NCBI GenBank assembly: GCA_963978895.1
Contig: OZ022246.1
Span: 12,249,320 to 12,313,319 of the forward strand
Length of the DNA: 64,000 bases
Origin: Erpobdella octoculata
Taxonomy: Eukaryota > Annelida > Clitellata > Hirudinida > Erpobdellidae
Reading direction: 5' to 3'
The stretch's first letter is position 1, and every line of letters begins with the position of its first letter. Under the pieces are notes generated by a model. That model worked only from the letters and a program-made list of their open reading frames with translations. It made no database searches and was not told the origin of the DNA. The translations under genes and the position numbers were made by a program. This document shows positions 46,215 to 57,289 of this stretch, piece by piece.

Positions 46215-47399
46215 ATCTCATCCTTATCAAACATCAAATGAATAATCATTAATCATCGTAACAAAATGTAACCAAATATAATATAAACAGGCCAACACTC
46301 GTCATGTTCATACTTTTGCTTTGCAGAGCGTTCTTTTTAATCTTTTTATGCTGGTCCCATATATTTGTTATATATATAAACGAATAATTCTATAATCTAA
46401 ACTATAATTATTATATTATCATTATAGAGCGCCTTTGAATTCACGAAAGGCGCTATATACGTTTATTTTGATTGATTTAACATATTTCTGCAACAACACA
46501 ATAACGTTGTCGGATTTAGATTCTTGTAAAAGGCCAAATCGACTAAAACTATAACCGCAATTCAAACAACTATATTTAGAAAAGCTTGTATTGCATCACA
46601 TTTTTAAATTATGCAGTAAGCAAAGCGTCTTAATTAATGCAAACTACTTTTGGGTAAACCATCTAGCACTCTAATGACTAATCGAGTACAGTGGGGAAAA
46701 TGTCTTTGGGCGAACTGCGTGTTTTTATATTTATTTAGAAAGCCGAATTGCTATTATCTATCAGCGTCTATCGCTAATCGTGGGTCAATAATATATTCAA
46801 CCAGTAGCAGTCGTTTTTGCAAGAACCTACACACGCACGCTGATCCGAGGTGCCCTCCTCTAATTATTAGGAGTATTTACTCCTAATAAAAAATCCTTTG
46901 GCTAAGCAACATTTTTATATTTTGTTCATATTTATGGAACCTTCATCCTTCTCTTGCAACACTGAGTTACACAAACTGCTTTCCAGAGGCCTAAAACTCA
47001 CTTGTATCATCGTTTTTTGGTCAGAGCCTCTTTCAGCTTTCGAAAAAGCACTATACAAATTTGTATGATTGATCATAAAGTTTGTTACTAAAAAAATTTA
47101 ACAAGTGGAGAAGGTGACATTTGAACCCAGCATGGGGCAAATGTGTTCTAATAGTTTTATCTTCTTTAAATCAACTGCTGGTAAAATCACATTTATTAGT
47201 TCTGCTAATAAAATAATGTGGGTTGTAGGAAAAGACCTTTGCAATTCTATTATTTGCTAAAAGCAAAACCTGTAATTTGTATGCCATCCCACCAAAACCA
47301 GCAAAAATAGAGAAAACATTTTTGAAGCACGTATTTATCAAAACACTTGAAAACCAAATTAGTAAAAATAAAGAACACTGTCTGCTGATCTTAATGACA
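46215..47399. other. Interval between JmjC gene and MRPS7
   Basis: AT-rich. At 46425-46470 (gaaaggcgctatatacg) and 47020-47070 (ttcgaaaaagcactatacaa) there are short LINE-type 3' tails similar to the gcgctatata tail at 32640. A candidate minus-strand polyadenylation signal for MRPS7 (TTTATT on the plus strand) lies at 47192-47197. Confidence 0.5.
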
Positions 47400-50135
47400 T
47401 CACCATCTGAAATGAGCATAAGCTCTGTTGTTTTCACATAATCTGTGCAACTCTTGTTTCTTCCTTATAGTTTTACCCTAAAATAAAATACTTGAAATTA
47501 GCTACTAAGAAATATCCTCAAAAGACAAAATCGAAAAATGATATAAACCTCGAGCCTATTAGCATCCAGCAATTCTGTTGCAAGTTTGTCCCATACCCTG
47601 CGATCTTTGTTACCTGTTCTATCAGAACAGACTTCTTTCAACCACCTCATAGCAAAAAATGTCCTGTTAGTTGGCGAAACAGGAACCGGTACCTGTTGAC
47701 ATGACAATTATTCTTACATTTCGCAATTGCATAAAAGAATTTAGCAACTAGTGTGACTTCCAGAAAAAGTCTGGGTAGTACGGAACAAAAGATAAAGTTT
47801 CTTTTGTGAATTGAAACAGAAGCAGACAACAACTGACAATCCCCTCATTCTGAACATAATTTCTTATTTCATAAAATAAACATTTAAATACAACTTGAAA
47901 AAATTTGAAACTCTTATAAACTTGCTTAGTATGAAAAAAACACTAGAAAAAAGTTAAGCTTCTGCGTCCCGTTATTTTTTTGGAACGATACGATACGATA
48001 CGATTTCTGAAATTTGCCTCGAATTAAACGATACGATACGAGACGCTTCGACCAATAACGATACGATATCGATACGATACGATACGATTTCGGGATCTCG
48101 ACTGAAGCGGAAATTTTGCCTAGAGATAACATAGAATGATGAACTATACGCGACAGACAATATTAATAACTACATTAAAGAAATTCATTGAAAAAAAATA
48201 TATAAATATTAAAAAATTTCAAAATTTATAAAAATTTACCAAATTTAATTTTTTTTTACAACTTGAAATAAGTTTCATTTGTTTAGTTTCGGTACATCTA
48301 TTTGTCTAAATTTAGACTCTAAATAAAATGCTACCGCCGATAGAAAGTATTTATTTACTTTATTTAGTGACGCGGCATGATAATGATGACAAACACGAGA
48401 AAGTGCCTCTATGCAAGAATTAAAAAAGTGAAAAAACCCAGCGTGTTTATTTATAGGCGATGGCGAATGCGGTTAGCATTAATAGCAAGAAAGAAGCTGA
48501 GAAAGTTTCGAATTCCAGCTGCAGACGATACGGGCTACGGCACTGTCGTGCACACTACAGGTGGCACACACATACTCACACACAACCAAGAATATCATCG
48601 AGATTATAAAGATATATCTTAGATGAGCTACTATTGCGGTCAATTACGGATATCGAAACACTAAAATAATCATTCCAATTCTATGTAACAAATTTGAAAA
48701 AATAAGTTTATCAAACAGACTAAACCAAAACATAAACATAGAATGATCATACATTACTCATTATTCTCATTAATAATAATAGTCATCGATGTCAGCGAGT
48801 ACGATTGCCTTGTAGGGCTTGTAATATCAGTAGTATGCAGAGCTCGACTAGCAGCCTAAGAGGAGCGTGGCTTTTTGCTGCCGGTTCCCAGACTAAAAAT
48901 AGTAAATAAAGGGGCTATAGGCTGTCTGGAAAACCGAATTTAAAGTGGGGATGATAATAGTTATAAACTTCTGTCAATCGGTAGATTAATTAATAAATGT
49001 TGATGAATCAATTGCAAATATTCACAGTTGTGACAATCGTTAATTAAATATGTATGACTTTCGTTATTTATTGGAAAATATTTTAAAAAAATCCCGATAT
49101 TTTTCGAGATTTTAATCGAGAATGAAATTTTAAGTATCGCCAATTAATATCGATACGAGACTTCTTCCGCAGGCTGTATCGTTTCAATGGTGATACGGGA
49201 ATCCCGTATCGTTTTGAAATCTCGATTGAATTCGAGATAACGATATCGGGACGCAGATGCTTAAAAAAAGTAATTAAATAGCTGTGCCAAAAAATTCATT
49301 AACTGGACAGTTTGGTGGAGCAGCAATAAAAAAGGAAACTTTAAAGTAGTTTCATCATCAGATGAAGAAGCAGCAAGAGAAAGAAGGAAAAACATTGCAA
49401 ATAGTTGTATTTAAATGTCCAGAGCTCAAGTTGAAGATGTACAAGAAAAGTTATAAATATAATATTAAGTTACAATAAAATACTGTATTTATTAGATAAA
49501 TATTTAATAATTTTAAAAATAATAATTACATCATATTAGATAAATAATTAAAAATTAAAAAAATAATAATAAATACATCATATTAGATAAATATTTAATA
49601 ATTATAAAAAAATAATAATTACATCATATTAGATAAATATTTAATAATTATAAAAAATAATAATTACATCATATTAGATAAATATAAAAATAATAATAAT
49701 TACATCATATTAATAAATATTTAATAATTATACAAATAATAATAATAATAATTACATCATATTGGACTCCTCCTCGTCTGATCTTTTCAATTCTCAAAAG
49801 TGGTTTGCAGTTTTCAACAGCTATTTCAAATAACTTTGCTGGGTCAAGCTCTATTGACTCTTTTTCAATCTCCAATTCAGCTTTGGCATACTTTTTTATT
49901 TGTATGTGCTTAAGATTTTCAAATGTCTGAGGGAGAAAATTTTGAAAAGATAATTAGTAAACTAAAACAAGTAAATTAAAAACGAATTTTTAAAACCCAA
50001 TGCTTTTATATGTAATTAAAACACAAATTTTGCAATCAATTTTTTCTTATATTACTCTTTTATTTTATATTAAAATTCCTAGATAAAAAAATATAATAAA
50101 CACACACACGTACACATATACATACATATATATAA

Positions 50136-50192
<57 letters not shown>

Positions 50193-52532
50193 CGAAATTA
50201 ATTAAAATTAACTAAATTAATTGACTTATTGTAAAACTAATAATTGAATATTGCATTGTCTTCTATTTTGAGCATGTATGCAAAATTTGAAAAAAATCTA
50301 TCATCAGGAAGTGACTCAAAAATTGATTGCAAGATTTGAAACAGACAGAGAAACAGAGACGAGTTAATAAAAGCATTGGTAATAATCAAAAGATAAAAAT
50401 GTGGCCATCTTGAATTAAGTTGCCCACCTTGAATACAATCTGCCTAGCCATCTCTTTTTCTCCACCTTTCATGAGAAGTCGAATAAATTTTCTGGAAATT
50501 TAAAAAAAAATGTCAACATGGGGAATCGATGACAGTAAACATCAAGCTGTCAGCTGATATTCCATATACTATCAAATCAGTGTCAAGGTTAACTGGGTCT
50601 TATAAGGTATGCTGACTCCAAGTCAATAATCATTTATGCAAACATTATTTAAGATTTAACAGTTTTAATGTGTACAAATAACAAATCAAATACAAATAAA
50701 AGCCAATGTTTTGAACAGGCTTGCGGAGCCGCCATTTTTTCCACGGCTCGGCTCCGGCTCCAGAAAATTTGACCGCTCCGGCTCGGCTCCCTATAAAGGG
50801 GATGTCACACGAGACAAAATTGCGCAAACTTTTCACTAAAACATTTTTAACTGTTTATACTTACACTTTATTAGTTTATCTACTCTACTTATATGACAAT
50901 TGTTAAATATTAAAACCGACCATTTTGTTTTTAGTCGATTTTAAATGTATACGAAAGGGTAGGTTTTGTTTTTTGGCGCATCAAAAATTTAATTTTAAAT
51001 GCTTGATAAAATTATTCACAGAGTTAAAATATTTTTACTATAAAGTTAAAATAATATGCAATTTAAAAAATTGTTATTATTTTATAAGAATATAAACACT
51101 CATCAAACGAAAGCAAATCTTGGACCGCATCTCGAGTGTGTATTTGGAACATAATTGTATTAATTTTTAATGCAGTTTTAAAAATTTTGAATAAAATAAA
51201 AAAAGTCCAAAAATAACAATGTAACCAAAAACAGAGTTTGGCAGGTAAACAAACTAAACCGAAACGAAAACAATTCATTAAAGATTTCTTGTGGTGATGT
51301 GCACGCGCTATCATTTGATTGAAGGCTGTTGCTGTTGTGACGTTTGTAAAATATTAAAACATTTCAAATTTGAGGGAGATAAACAATCAAATAATTTTAG
51401 AATTTCAAAGCTTTTCATCTTGAAAAAATTCTGCTCATATAAAAAATTTTTGGGAGCCGGAGCCGCCAGATATTTTCGGCTCTGGGTCCTAGCTAGTCAG
51501 AAAGCTGCTTAAATTTCACTTGCAAGATTTGTGTACAGAGAAAGCCACACACACACAAACAGAGATTGTAACCTAAATAAAAGTTTGTAAAAAAACCAGT
51601 TCAGACGTTCAACTGCGAACAACCCTGATTAGGTAAACAAATAAATAAAAGTACTAACGCGACTAGGTAGTTATACGTAGAAAAAGATGTTTGTTCATTT
51701 GCAGCTGCTTTTATGGGACAATACTTCCGAGGATCTTCTTCTTCCAGAGGAGCTGCCAGTTCTTCTTTCCTGAATGTTGGCTCAACATAAGCAGGACCAT
51801 ATCTACTGTGCCTCACTGGAACATACCTACAGAATATTATTTAAGCAAAGAATTTGTTATCTAAAACAATTTCACTCATTTGTTAAGCCAATAAGACAAA
51901 TAATAAAATAAACTCAAAAAAAAAATCCATTGATGGATTAACATTGTTTCAGTAAAAAACAAGATGAACAGTGATGAAGATATGTTTTAATGTTAAAAAT
52001 TTATAATTACCTTAACGCAAATAAATATATTAAAAAAGGTTTTAGAACAAATCATCATCGGACAAAAACGGTTTCAAATTCTTATACAACGAAAAACGTT
52101 GGGCGCATATACAAAAACATCATTTTGTTTATGCGCCCAACGTTTTTCGTTTTAGAAACCATTATAAATTCTTTTACCAAAATGTGAACAATTTATTCAG
52201 AAAACCTGCCAGGCTCATAGGAAAATTATTTTATATATTTTAGTGCACAAAAAACGTTGCTTTTCAAAAAACGTATTTTTTATGATTTAAAATTATTAGT
52301 CAAATAATGTTATCTTTAGGAGTTTAGGGTGGAGCTTCCGCTAGTAGTCACTACTAAGTAGTGAGTAGTGGATGGAGCTTGGGTAACCGGATTTTTTAAT
52401 TTTGTTAATACAACCTCTCTGATAGCATTATCAAAATATAACCACTCGTTTCAGGTGATTTAGCAGTATGATACATAATTAAGCTTACCATAATGAGATG
52501 TCCCTTGCCCTTGCACGCAAGACGGCGTTCAT
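47400..52532 (-). CDS. MRPS7: Mitochondrial ribosomal protein S7 (uS7m)
   Basis: Component of the small mitoribosomal subunit, binding the 3' major domain of 12S rRNA. Minus-strand exons 52532-52489, 51826-51677, 50491-50428, 49926-49756, 47692-47549, 47477-47400 join in phase to 216 residues, near family length. The start MNAVLRARARD looks like an Arg-rich mitochondrial presequence. Diagnostic blocks: HSRYGPAYVEP, KFIRLLMKGGEKEMARQI, DPAKLFEIAVENCKPLL, RRGGVQYDVPVPVSP, FFAMRWLKEV and the terminal ENNRAYAHFRW. Human S7m ends in a closely similar way. Introns carry a TTAA-flanked element, a tandem array of decoy donor-like repeats, and sequence shared with 58445-58781. A fold-back element sits about 30 bp upstream of the ATG. 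Confidence 0.95.
47954..49264. mobile_element. TTAA-flanked inverted-repeat element in an MRPS7 intron
   Basis: TTAA (47954-47957) then gcttctgcgtcccgttat. At the far end the complement reads gcatctgcgtcccgatatcg and is followed by TTAA (49261-49264). The ends are 16/18 identical and inverted; the element is about 1.3 kb. Subterminal regions on both sides (47984-48100, 49086-49245) are packed with CGATACGATA-type repeats. A small plus-strand frame (48377-48622, 81 codons, basic N-half) lies inside with no recognised family. The TTAA target hints at piggyBac-like mobilisation, but the CCC terminus typical of that family is absent. Confidence 0.6.
49490..49755. repeat. Tandem repeat containing copies of the MRPS7 exon-intron boundary
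   Basis: About five units of 45-50 bp (attacatcatattagataaa then tatttaataattata). They lie directly intronward of the exon ending at 49756. Read on the minus strand each unit contains (t)atatgatgtaatta, which equals the authentic end of that exon plus its GTAATT donor. The array therefore multiplies donor-like sequences. Confidence 0.75.
49954..50384. repeat. Dispersed sequence shared with 58441-58781
   Basis: Nearly the whole MRPS7 intron between the exons at 49926 and 50428 recurs at 58441-58781. Near-identical blocks include attgacttattgtaaaacta and tttgaaacagacagagaaac. The intron copy has a CA/TA microsatellite (50101-50190) where the other copy has a short different segment. Confidence 0.8.
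50101..50190. repeat. CA/TA microsatellite
   Basis: Mixed ACAC and TATA runs within an MRPS7 intron. Confidence 0.9.
50716..51490. mobile_element. Possible hAT-like non-autonomous element
   Basis: The left side begins caggcttgcggagccgcc with repeated ggctcggctccggctcc. The right side carries the roughly inverted ggagccggagccgccaga and ttttcggctctggg. This resembles hAT-type fossil elements. The exact ends and an 8-bp target duplication were not established. It lies in an MRPS7 intron. Confidence 0.35.
52090..52149. repeat. Perfect 20-bp stem hairpin in MRPS7 intron 1
   Basis: Arms cgaaaaacgttgggcgcata (52090-52109) and its exact complement (52130-52149), with an inner caaaa/ttttg pairing in the loop. 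Outside the arms ggtttc and gaaacc extend the symmetry. Confidence 0.85.
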
Positions 52533-52562
52533 GTTTACTTTTTAATTTACTTTTAAAAGTAG

Positions 52563-52716
52563 ACCCATATCCGCTTTGATGAACTTTTTGAACACATTTT
52601 ATAATTTTAATTCTTATTAAAAAATTTGTATATTGTTTTAAATTTAATATTTTGAATAAATTTTCAAATTAAAATTATAAAATATGTTCAAAAAGTACAT
52701 CAAAGCGGATATGGGT
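52563..52716. mobile_element. Fold-back MITE immediately upstream of MRPS7
   Basis: Arms of about 50 bp: acccatatccgctttgatga then actttttgaacacattt. The complementary right arm ends at 52716. They flank about 50 bp of AT-rich sequence. Its inner edge is about 30 bp from the MRPS7 start codon, so it probably lies in the promoter or 5' UTR. Confidence 0.65.
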
Positions 52717-52878
52717 GCGAAACAGGTATATTTTGGTTTTGTGATGGGGTGTTACGTCACTGACTGCTATTCTCTTTTTATTATATACTTTTTACATATT
52801 TTTACTTAACTTGCAATCTACGTTTGCAAATCTAGAAAGTAAAATTTAACCATCTTTTTGACTAGCTAGGAAGCCAAA

Positions 52879-53216
52879 ACTTTTGTGGTGACCGCGACGC
52901 ATTTATAATTACATCCTGCAACGCATGTGTCATTCGCACCACAAGATGCAATGGACATTTTTATGACCATCGTTGTCGTAACATACAAGTGTCAGCTGAC
53001 GGCCTATAAATAAGGGTAGCCAACCTAAACACAGGGTTGTTTTTTGATTGCTTTCTCGCTCTCTGTTGCCTCTCGTTTTCGATTAATTTATTGTTCGTTT
53101 ATCACTTACTCTCCCTTGTGGATCTTGTCTGTTTTGTAAAAATAAAGTCTTACGAAATTATAAAGCTTGCGTTGTTAATTCTCTTCGTAACAAATATATT
53201 TCTATTCCTAAACTTT
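52879..53216. mobile_element. Putative solo LTR
   Basis: Interrupts a dispersed repeat (gactagctagg...actttcagcat). It starts tgtggtgaccgcgacgc at 52884, contains a TATA-like tataaataaggg near 53005 and AATAAA near 53140, and carries cttcgtaaca near its end. ACTTT occurs at both borders (52879-52883, 53212-53216), consistent with a 5-bp target duplication. With those borders the LTR ends in AA, not CA, which lowers confidence. Confidence 0.45.
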
Positions 53217-53283
53217 CAGCATAGCTTTGTATTGGAATACATATTACATTATTCAATTGATTTCTAAATCTATATATATAAAA

Positions 53284-55460
53284 ACTTGCAGTGCCCGTAG
53301 CGGCTTCGTTCGCATGAAATTAGAGAATTTGAACCTTGCATCCATAGGGGTCGGCTCGGCCCGTCGACAACTTGGCCCAGCCCGTTTCAAAACCGCCCAG
53401 CCCGTTTCAAAACCAAAATTCTTGGCCCGGCACGGCCCGTCTAATTTGGGCCCGGCCCGTTTTTACAGGCCTAGAAATTCTATACACTTGATGAAAAACT
53501 TCGGCCCGTCCCACCTTGACTTCAGGTTTAGCCCGGCCCGTCTGAAGACCCTAAAATCACTAAAATGTCTATATGCTTAGTGAAAAACCTCGGCCCGTAC
53601 CACCTTGATTTAAGGTTTAGCCTGGCCCGTAAAAAGACCCTAAAATAACGGCTTGGCCCGACCGGTGATAAACTGGACTCAGCTACTTATAACCGGCACA
53701 AAACCTCAAAATACTAAGTTTTACATCTGTAATGCTTGCAGTTGTTGAGCAGCAGTTTTTTTTAAAATCAAATAACCCTTATTTTGACCCCACATTTGAA
53801 GTCATGGAAACCAAAGTTTTAAAAAATGGTGAAACACGTATATCTTTTTTTTTTAGTAGATACTAAGTATTAATTTTTACATCTGTAGCAATTACAGTTG
53901 TTGAGTAGCAGTTATTTTAAAAACCAAATAACCCTATTTTCCACCCCACATTTGAAGTCCTGGAAACCAAATTTTCAAAAATGGTGAAACACGTATATCA
54001 TTATTTTTAAAATAGAAACTAAATACTAATTTTTACATCTGTGGTATTTACAGTTTTTGAGTAGCAGTTACTTTAAAAAACAAATAACCCTATTTTCCAC
54101 CCCACATTTGAAGTCCTGGAAACCAAATTTTCAAAAAATGCTAAAACACGTATTTAATTATTTTTGGAGTAAAAACTAAATACTAATTTTTACTCCTGTA
54201 GTATTCACAGTTTTTGAGTAGCAGCTACTTTAAAAACCAAATAACCCAATTTTCCAACCCACATTTGACGTCCGGAAAACCGAATTTTCAAAAAATGGTG
54301 AAACACGTATCTTTTTATTTTTCAAGAAGAATCCATATACCAAATTTCAAAATCTCCTCATTTTTGGTTTTCGAGATATACATTGTTTTAGAACAAAGTT
54401 TGTATTCCAGTTTCTTCCCTTCAGGAGCAAAATTTTCAAAAATTCTTTCTTAGTGTATTCTTACGCAATAAAAGTAATAAAAATTCCAAATTTCACTTTC
54501 CTAGGATGAGGCGCTTGAGCTCGGCGTTGATTATCAGTCAGTGAGACAGTCAGTCAGTCAGTCAGTCAGTCAGTCAGTCAGTCAGTCAGTCAGTCAGTCA
54601 GTCAGTCAGTCAGTCAGTCAGTCAGTCAGTCAGTCAGTCAGTCAGTCAGTCAGTCAGTCAGTCAGTCAGTCAGTCAGTCAGTCAGTCAGTCAGTCAGTCA
54701 GTCAGTCAGTCAGTCAGTCAGTCAGTCAGTCAGTCAGTCAGTCAGTCAGTCAGTCAGTCAGTCAGTCAGTCAGTCAGTCAGTCAGTCAGTCAGTCAGTCA
54801 GTCAGTCAGTCAGTCAGTCAGTCAGTCAGTCAGTCAGTCAGTCAGTCAGTCAGTCAGTCAGTCAGTCAGTCAGTCAGTCAGTCAGTCAGTCAGTCAGTCA
54901 GTCAGTCAGTCAGTCAGTCAGTCAGTCAGTCAGTCAGTCAGTCAGTCAGTCAGTCAGTCAGTCAGTCAGTCAGTCAGTCAGTCAGTCAGTCAGTCAGTCA
55001 GTCAGTCAGTCAGTCAGTCAGTCAGTCAGTCAGTCAGTCAGTCAGTCAGTCAGTCAGTCAGTCAGTCAGTCAGTCAGTCAGTCAGTCAGTCAGTCAGTCA
55101 GTCAGTCAGTCAGTCAGTCAGTCAGTCAGTCAGTCAGTCAGTCAGTCAGTCAGTCAGTCAGTCAGTCAGTCAGTCAGTCAGTCAGTCAGTCAGTCAGTCA
55201 GTCAGTCAGTCAGTCAGTCAGTCAGTCAGTCAGTCAGTCAGTCAGTCAGTCAGTCAGTCAGTCAGTCAGTCAGTCAGTCAGTCAGTCAGTCAGTCAGTCA
55301 GTCAGTCAGTCAGTCAGTCAGTCAGTCAGTCAGTCAGTCAGTCAGTCAGTCAGTCAGTCAGTCAGTCAGTCAGTCAGTCAGTCAGTCAGTCAGTCAGTCA
55401 GTCAGTCAGTCAGTCAGTCAGTCAGTCAGTCAGTCAGGACCTGTTCTTTTATATATATAG
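53284..55460 (-). mobile_element. Helentron/HINE-like element, copy D, with giant CAGT array
   Basis: Same family as copies A-C: terminus gcagtgcccgtagcggcttc, four internal units of about 160 bp, conserved cgttgattatcagtcagt block and a ttcttttatatata end. Here the short tcag run (4-7 units in the other copies) has expanded to about 223 units. Confidence 0.6.
54545..55438. repeat. (CAGT)n microsatellite, about 223 perfect units
   Basis: About 0.9 kb of uninterrupted tetranucleotide repeat. The open Ser-Gln-Ser-Val frame through it is an artefact of a 4-bp repeat without stops. Confidence 0.97.
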
Positions 55461-55464
55461 ATGA

Positions 55465-55647
55465 ATGTTTGTATGTATGTATGTATGTATGTATGTATGT
55501 ATGTATGTATGTATGTATGTATGTATGTATATATTTATATACGTATGTATTTTTGTATGTATGTATGTATGTATGTATGTATGTATGTATGTATGTATGT
55601 ATGTATGTATGTATGTATGTATGTATGTATGTATGTATGTATGTATG
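55465..55647. repeat. (TATG)n microsatellite
   Basis: Two perfect arrays separated by atatatttatatacgtatgtatttt, the same interruption as at 5520-5550. Confidence 0.95.
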
Positions 55648-55904
55648 GGATACTAGCCAATTCGTCGCAAAGCCGTTTCGTCGCAGGGTACATTTTCATC
55701 GCGACATTGCGACGAAAATTCCCAGCTTGCGACGAAACGGCCGACCTTTGCGACGAAAAGTCTAACCATTTCGGCGGGCAGTATTCCGCAGCATGGCGAA
55801 ACAGATGGCCACCCTATTGATAAAGACCACTAGACCGCCGAATGCAATGGGAATTCCGCAATCTGCACAAGCCATGTCAGCACAAAAGGTTGCTGCACGC
55901 TTCC

Positions 55905-56155
55905 TACCGTTTTTTTTTATTATAGTTTATAGTCTTTTACACCAACTTCCTACCGTTTTTTTTTTTTTTTTTTTTTTATGATAGTTTATAGTCCTTTACA
56001 CCAGGTGTTTTAAGACTCTAATGGCTGTATGTAGGAAGCACTTAAGTACTTCCTGTCGTGGATCAGAATTTGATCCTTTTAACTTTTCCCTCCTCCTTTC
56101 TCCAGGCTTGGGACTGGCTCGCAATTAGCGAGGCGGAGTTGAACTTCCTACCGTG
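55905..56155 (-). mobile_element. SINE-like retroposon pair nested in the left inverted repeat
   Basis: Read on the minus strand, a unit of about 190 bp ends in about 22 A residues and is bracketed by cggtaggaagtt target duplications (56142-56153 and about 55946-55957). A second, shorter copy (about 40 bp, ending taaaaaaaaaac) sits next to it with a further cggtaggaag at its border. Poly-A plus duplicated target is the mark of LINE-driven retroposition. Confidence 0.65.
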
Positions 56156-56626
56156 GCAACTGGGTTGTATTTATGCCATGTTGCAATACCAGACAAAGGT
56201 GTCGGATTAAATGGAAGTCGTTTCGTTATATTTGCCAAGAGAATTTAATTTTTATCGCTACGCGACCCTATAATTCTAAAACGATATAAGTTGCTAATTA
56301 GCCTCAAATTTCTAGAGTACAGTCATAATTTAAATTAAATTGAGAATATTAAAAAGAAAACGAAATACACAGCCCATTTAATAAAAACGTTGTAATTCAA
56401 ATAACACAAAATCATAATAATAATCATTTATTGTTCAATTTTAACAAGTTTGTTAGCTGACTGAACAAGATTGCAGCTGAATTAAATCAAATTTAAAAAA
56501 AAATTAAGATAGAGTTTGTTGAGTTCTTCAAACTCTTTGGTAACTCTTCTTTGAGCCTTTTGAACCTGATTCAAGCTCACATATTGCTCGTTTAGAGCTA
56601 TGGTTCGTGCCTCCTTTTCTAAAACT

Positions 56627-57289
56627 TCATTGACTCATATTTTTACGAATAAAAGTGTGTATTGATAGAAGCTGATAGAAGGTTGTTGAACCACTTTTAA
56701 ATAAATAAATAAAATTACTAAATATTTTCAAATTTTTCCATACTATGCACTTAAAGTATACCTCAAAAGTAGCATCCATATAAAAATTCTTGGAATTTTT
56801 CCAGATTTCGAGCTGTTTATCGGTTGCTAAAACTAAATGGCGTTCGCCTTTAATACGTATGTCTTTTATAAGGAAATTCTGTGGCAGATGATGTATCAAA
56901 ATTTTTGATTCTAGACTCGCCGGCTGGGATGGTCTGTCTTGTTGCCTGTGCTTGTTAACCAGTCTAGAAACAAATTTGCCGAGTTAAAGCAAATAAACAA
57001 ACTAAGCATAAAATGGTTTGACTCTTAAGTACCTTTTCAGTGAGGTGTAGTTTGGAAGAACGGATGCATCGGCATTATGTTCCAACAAGGATTCCATAAT
57101 TATTTGTTTGGATCCTATGTGTGGTTGAGCTTTGCCTTTTTTGATAATAGCCGATCTGATGTTTTTCTGTTCTGGGGTAGATAGGCTTGGTAGGCAGGTA
57201 TGGAACTGTGAGCACTTGTAGTTGGAGCCAGTTTGAATAACTCTTCCTCTGCTCGCTGATAAAATAATAATATTAATTAACATGTTCAA
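56627..57289 (-). pseudogene. MULE-type transposase fragment
   Basis: Three minus-strand segments, about 57289-57033, 56963-56762 and 56671-56627. They are separated by plausible GT-AG introns (GTACTT...gtttctag; GTATAC...tctatcag). The protein reads RLVNKHRQQDRPSQPAS, then LPQNFLIKDIRIKGERHLV and LATDKQLEIWKNSKNFYMDA, then LLSIHTFIRKN. This is the N-terminal part of MULE transposases, where the first catalytic Asp lies in the YMDATF motif. The rest of the catalytic domain is missing. Confidence 0.7.

Noticed and set aside
48377..48622. 81-codon basic frame
   Set aside because: It lies inside the TTAA-flanked element in an MRPS7 intron. No recognised family or splice context; kept only as a note on the element.
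54541..55464. 307-codon Ser-Gln-Ser-Val frame
   Set aside because: It reads through the CAGT microsatellite within a transposon.
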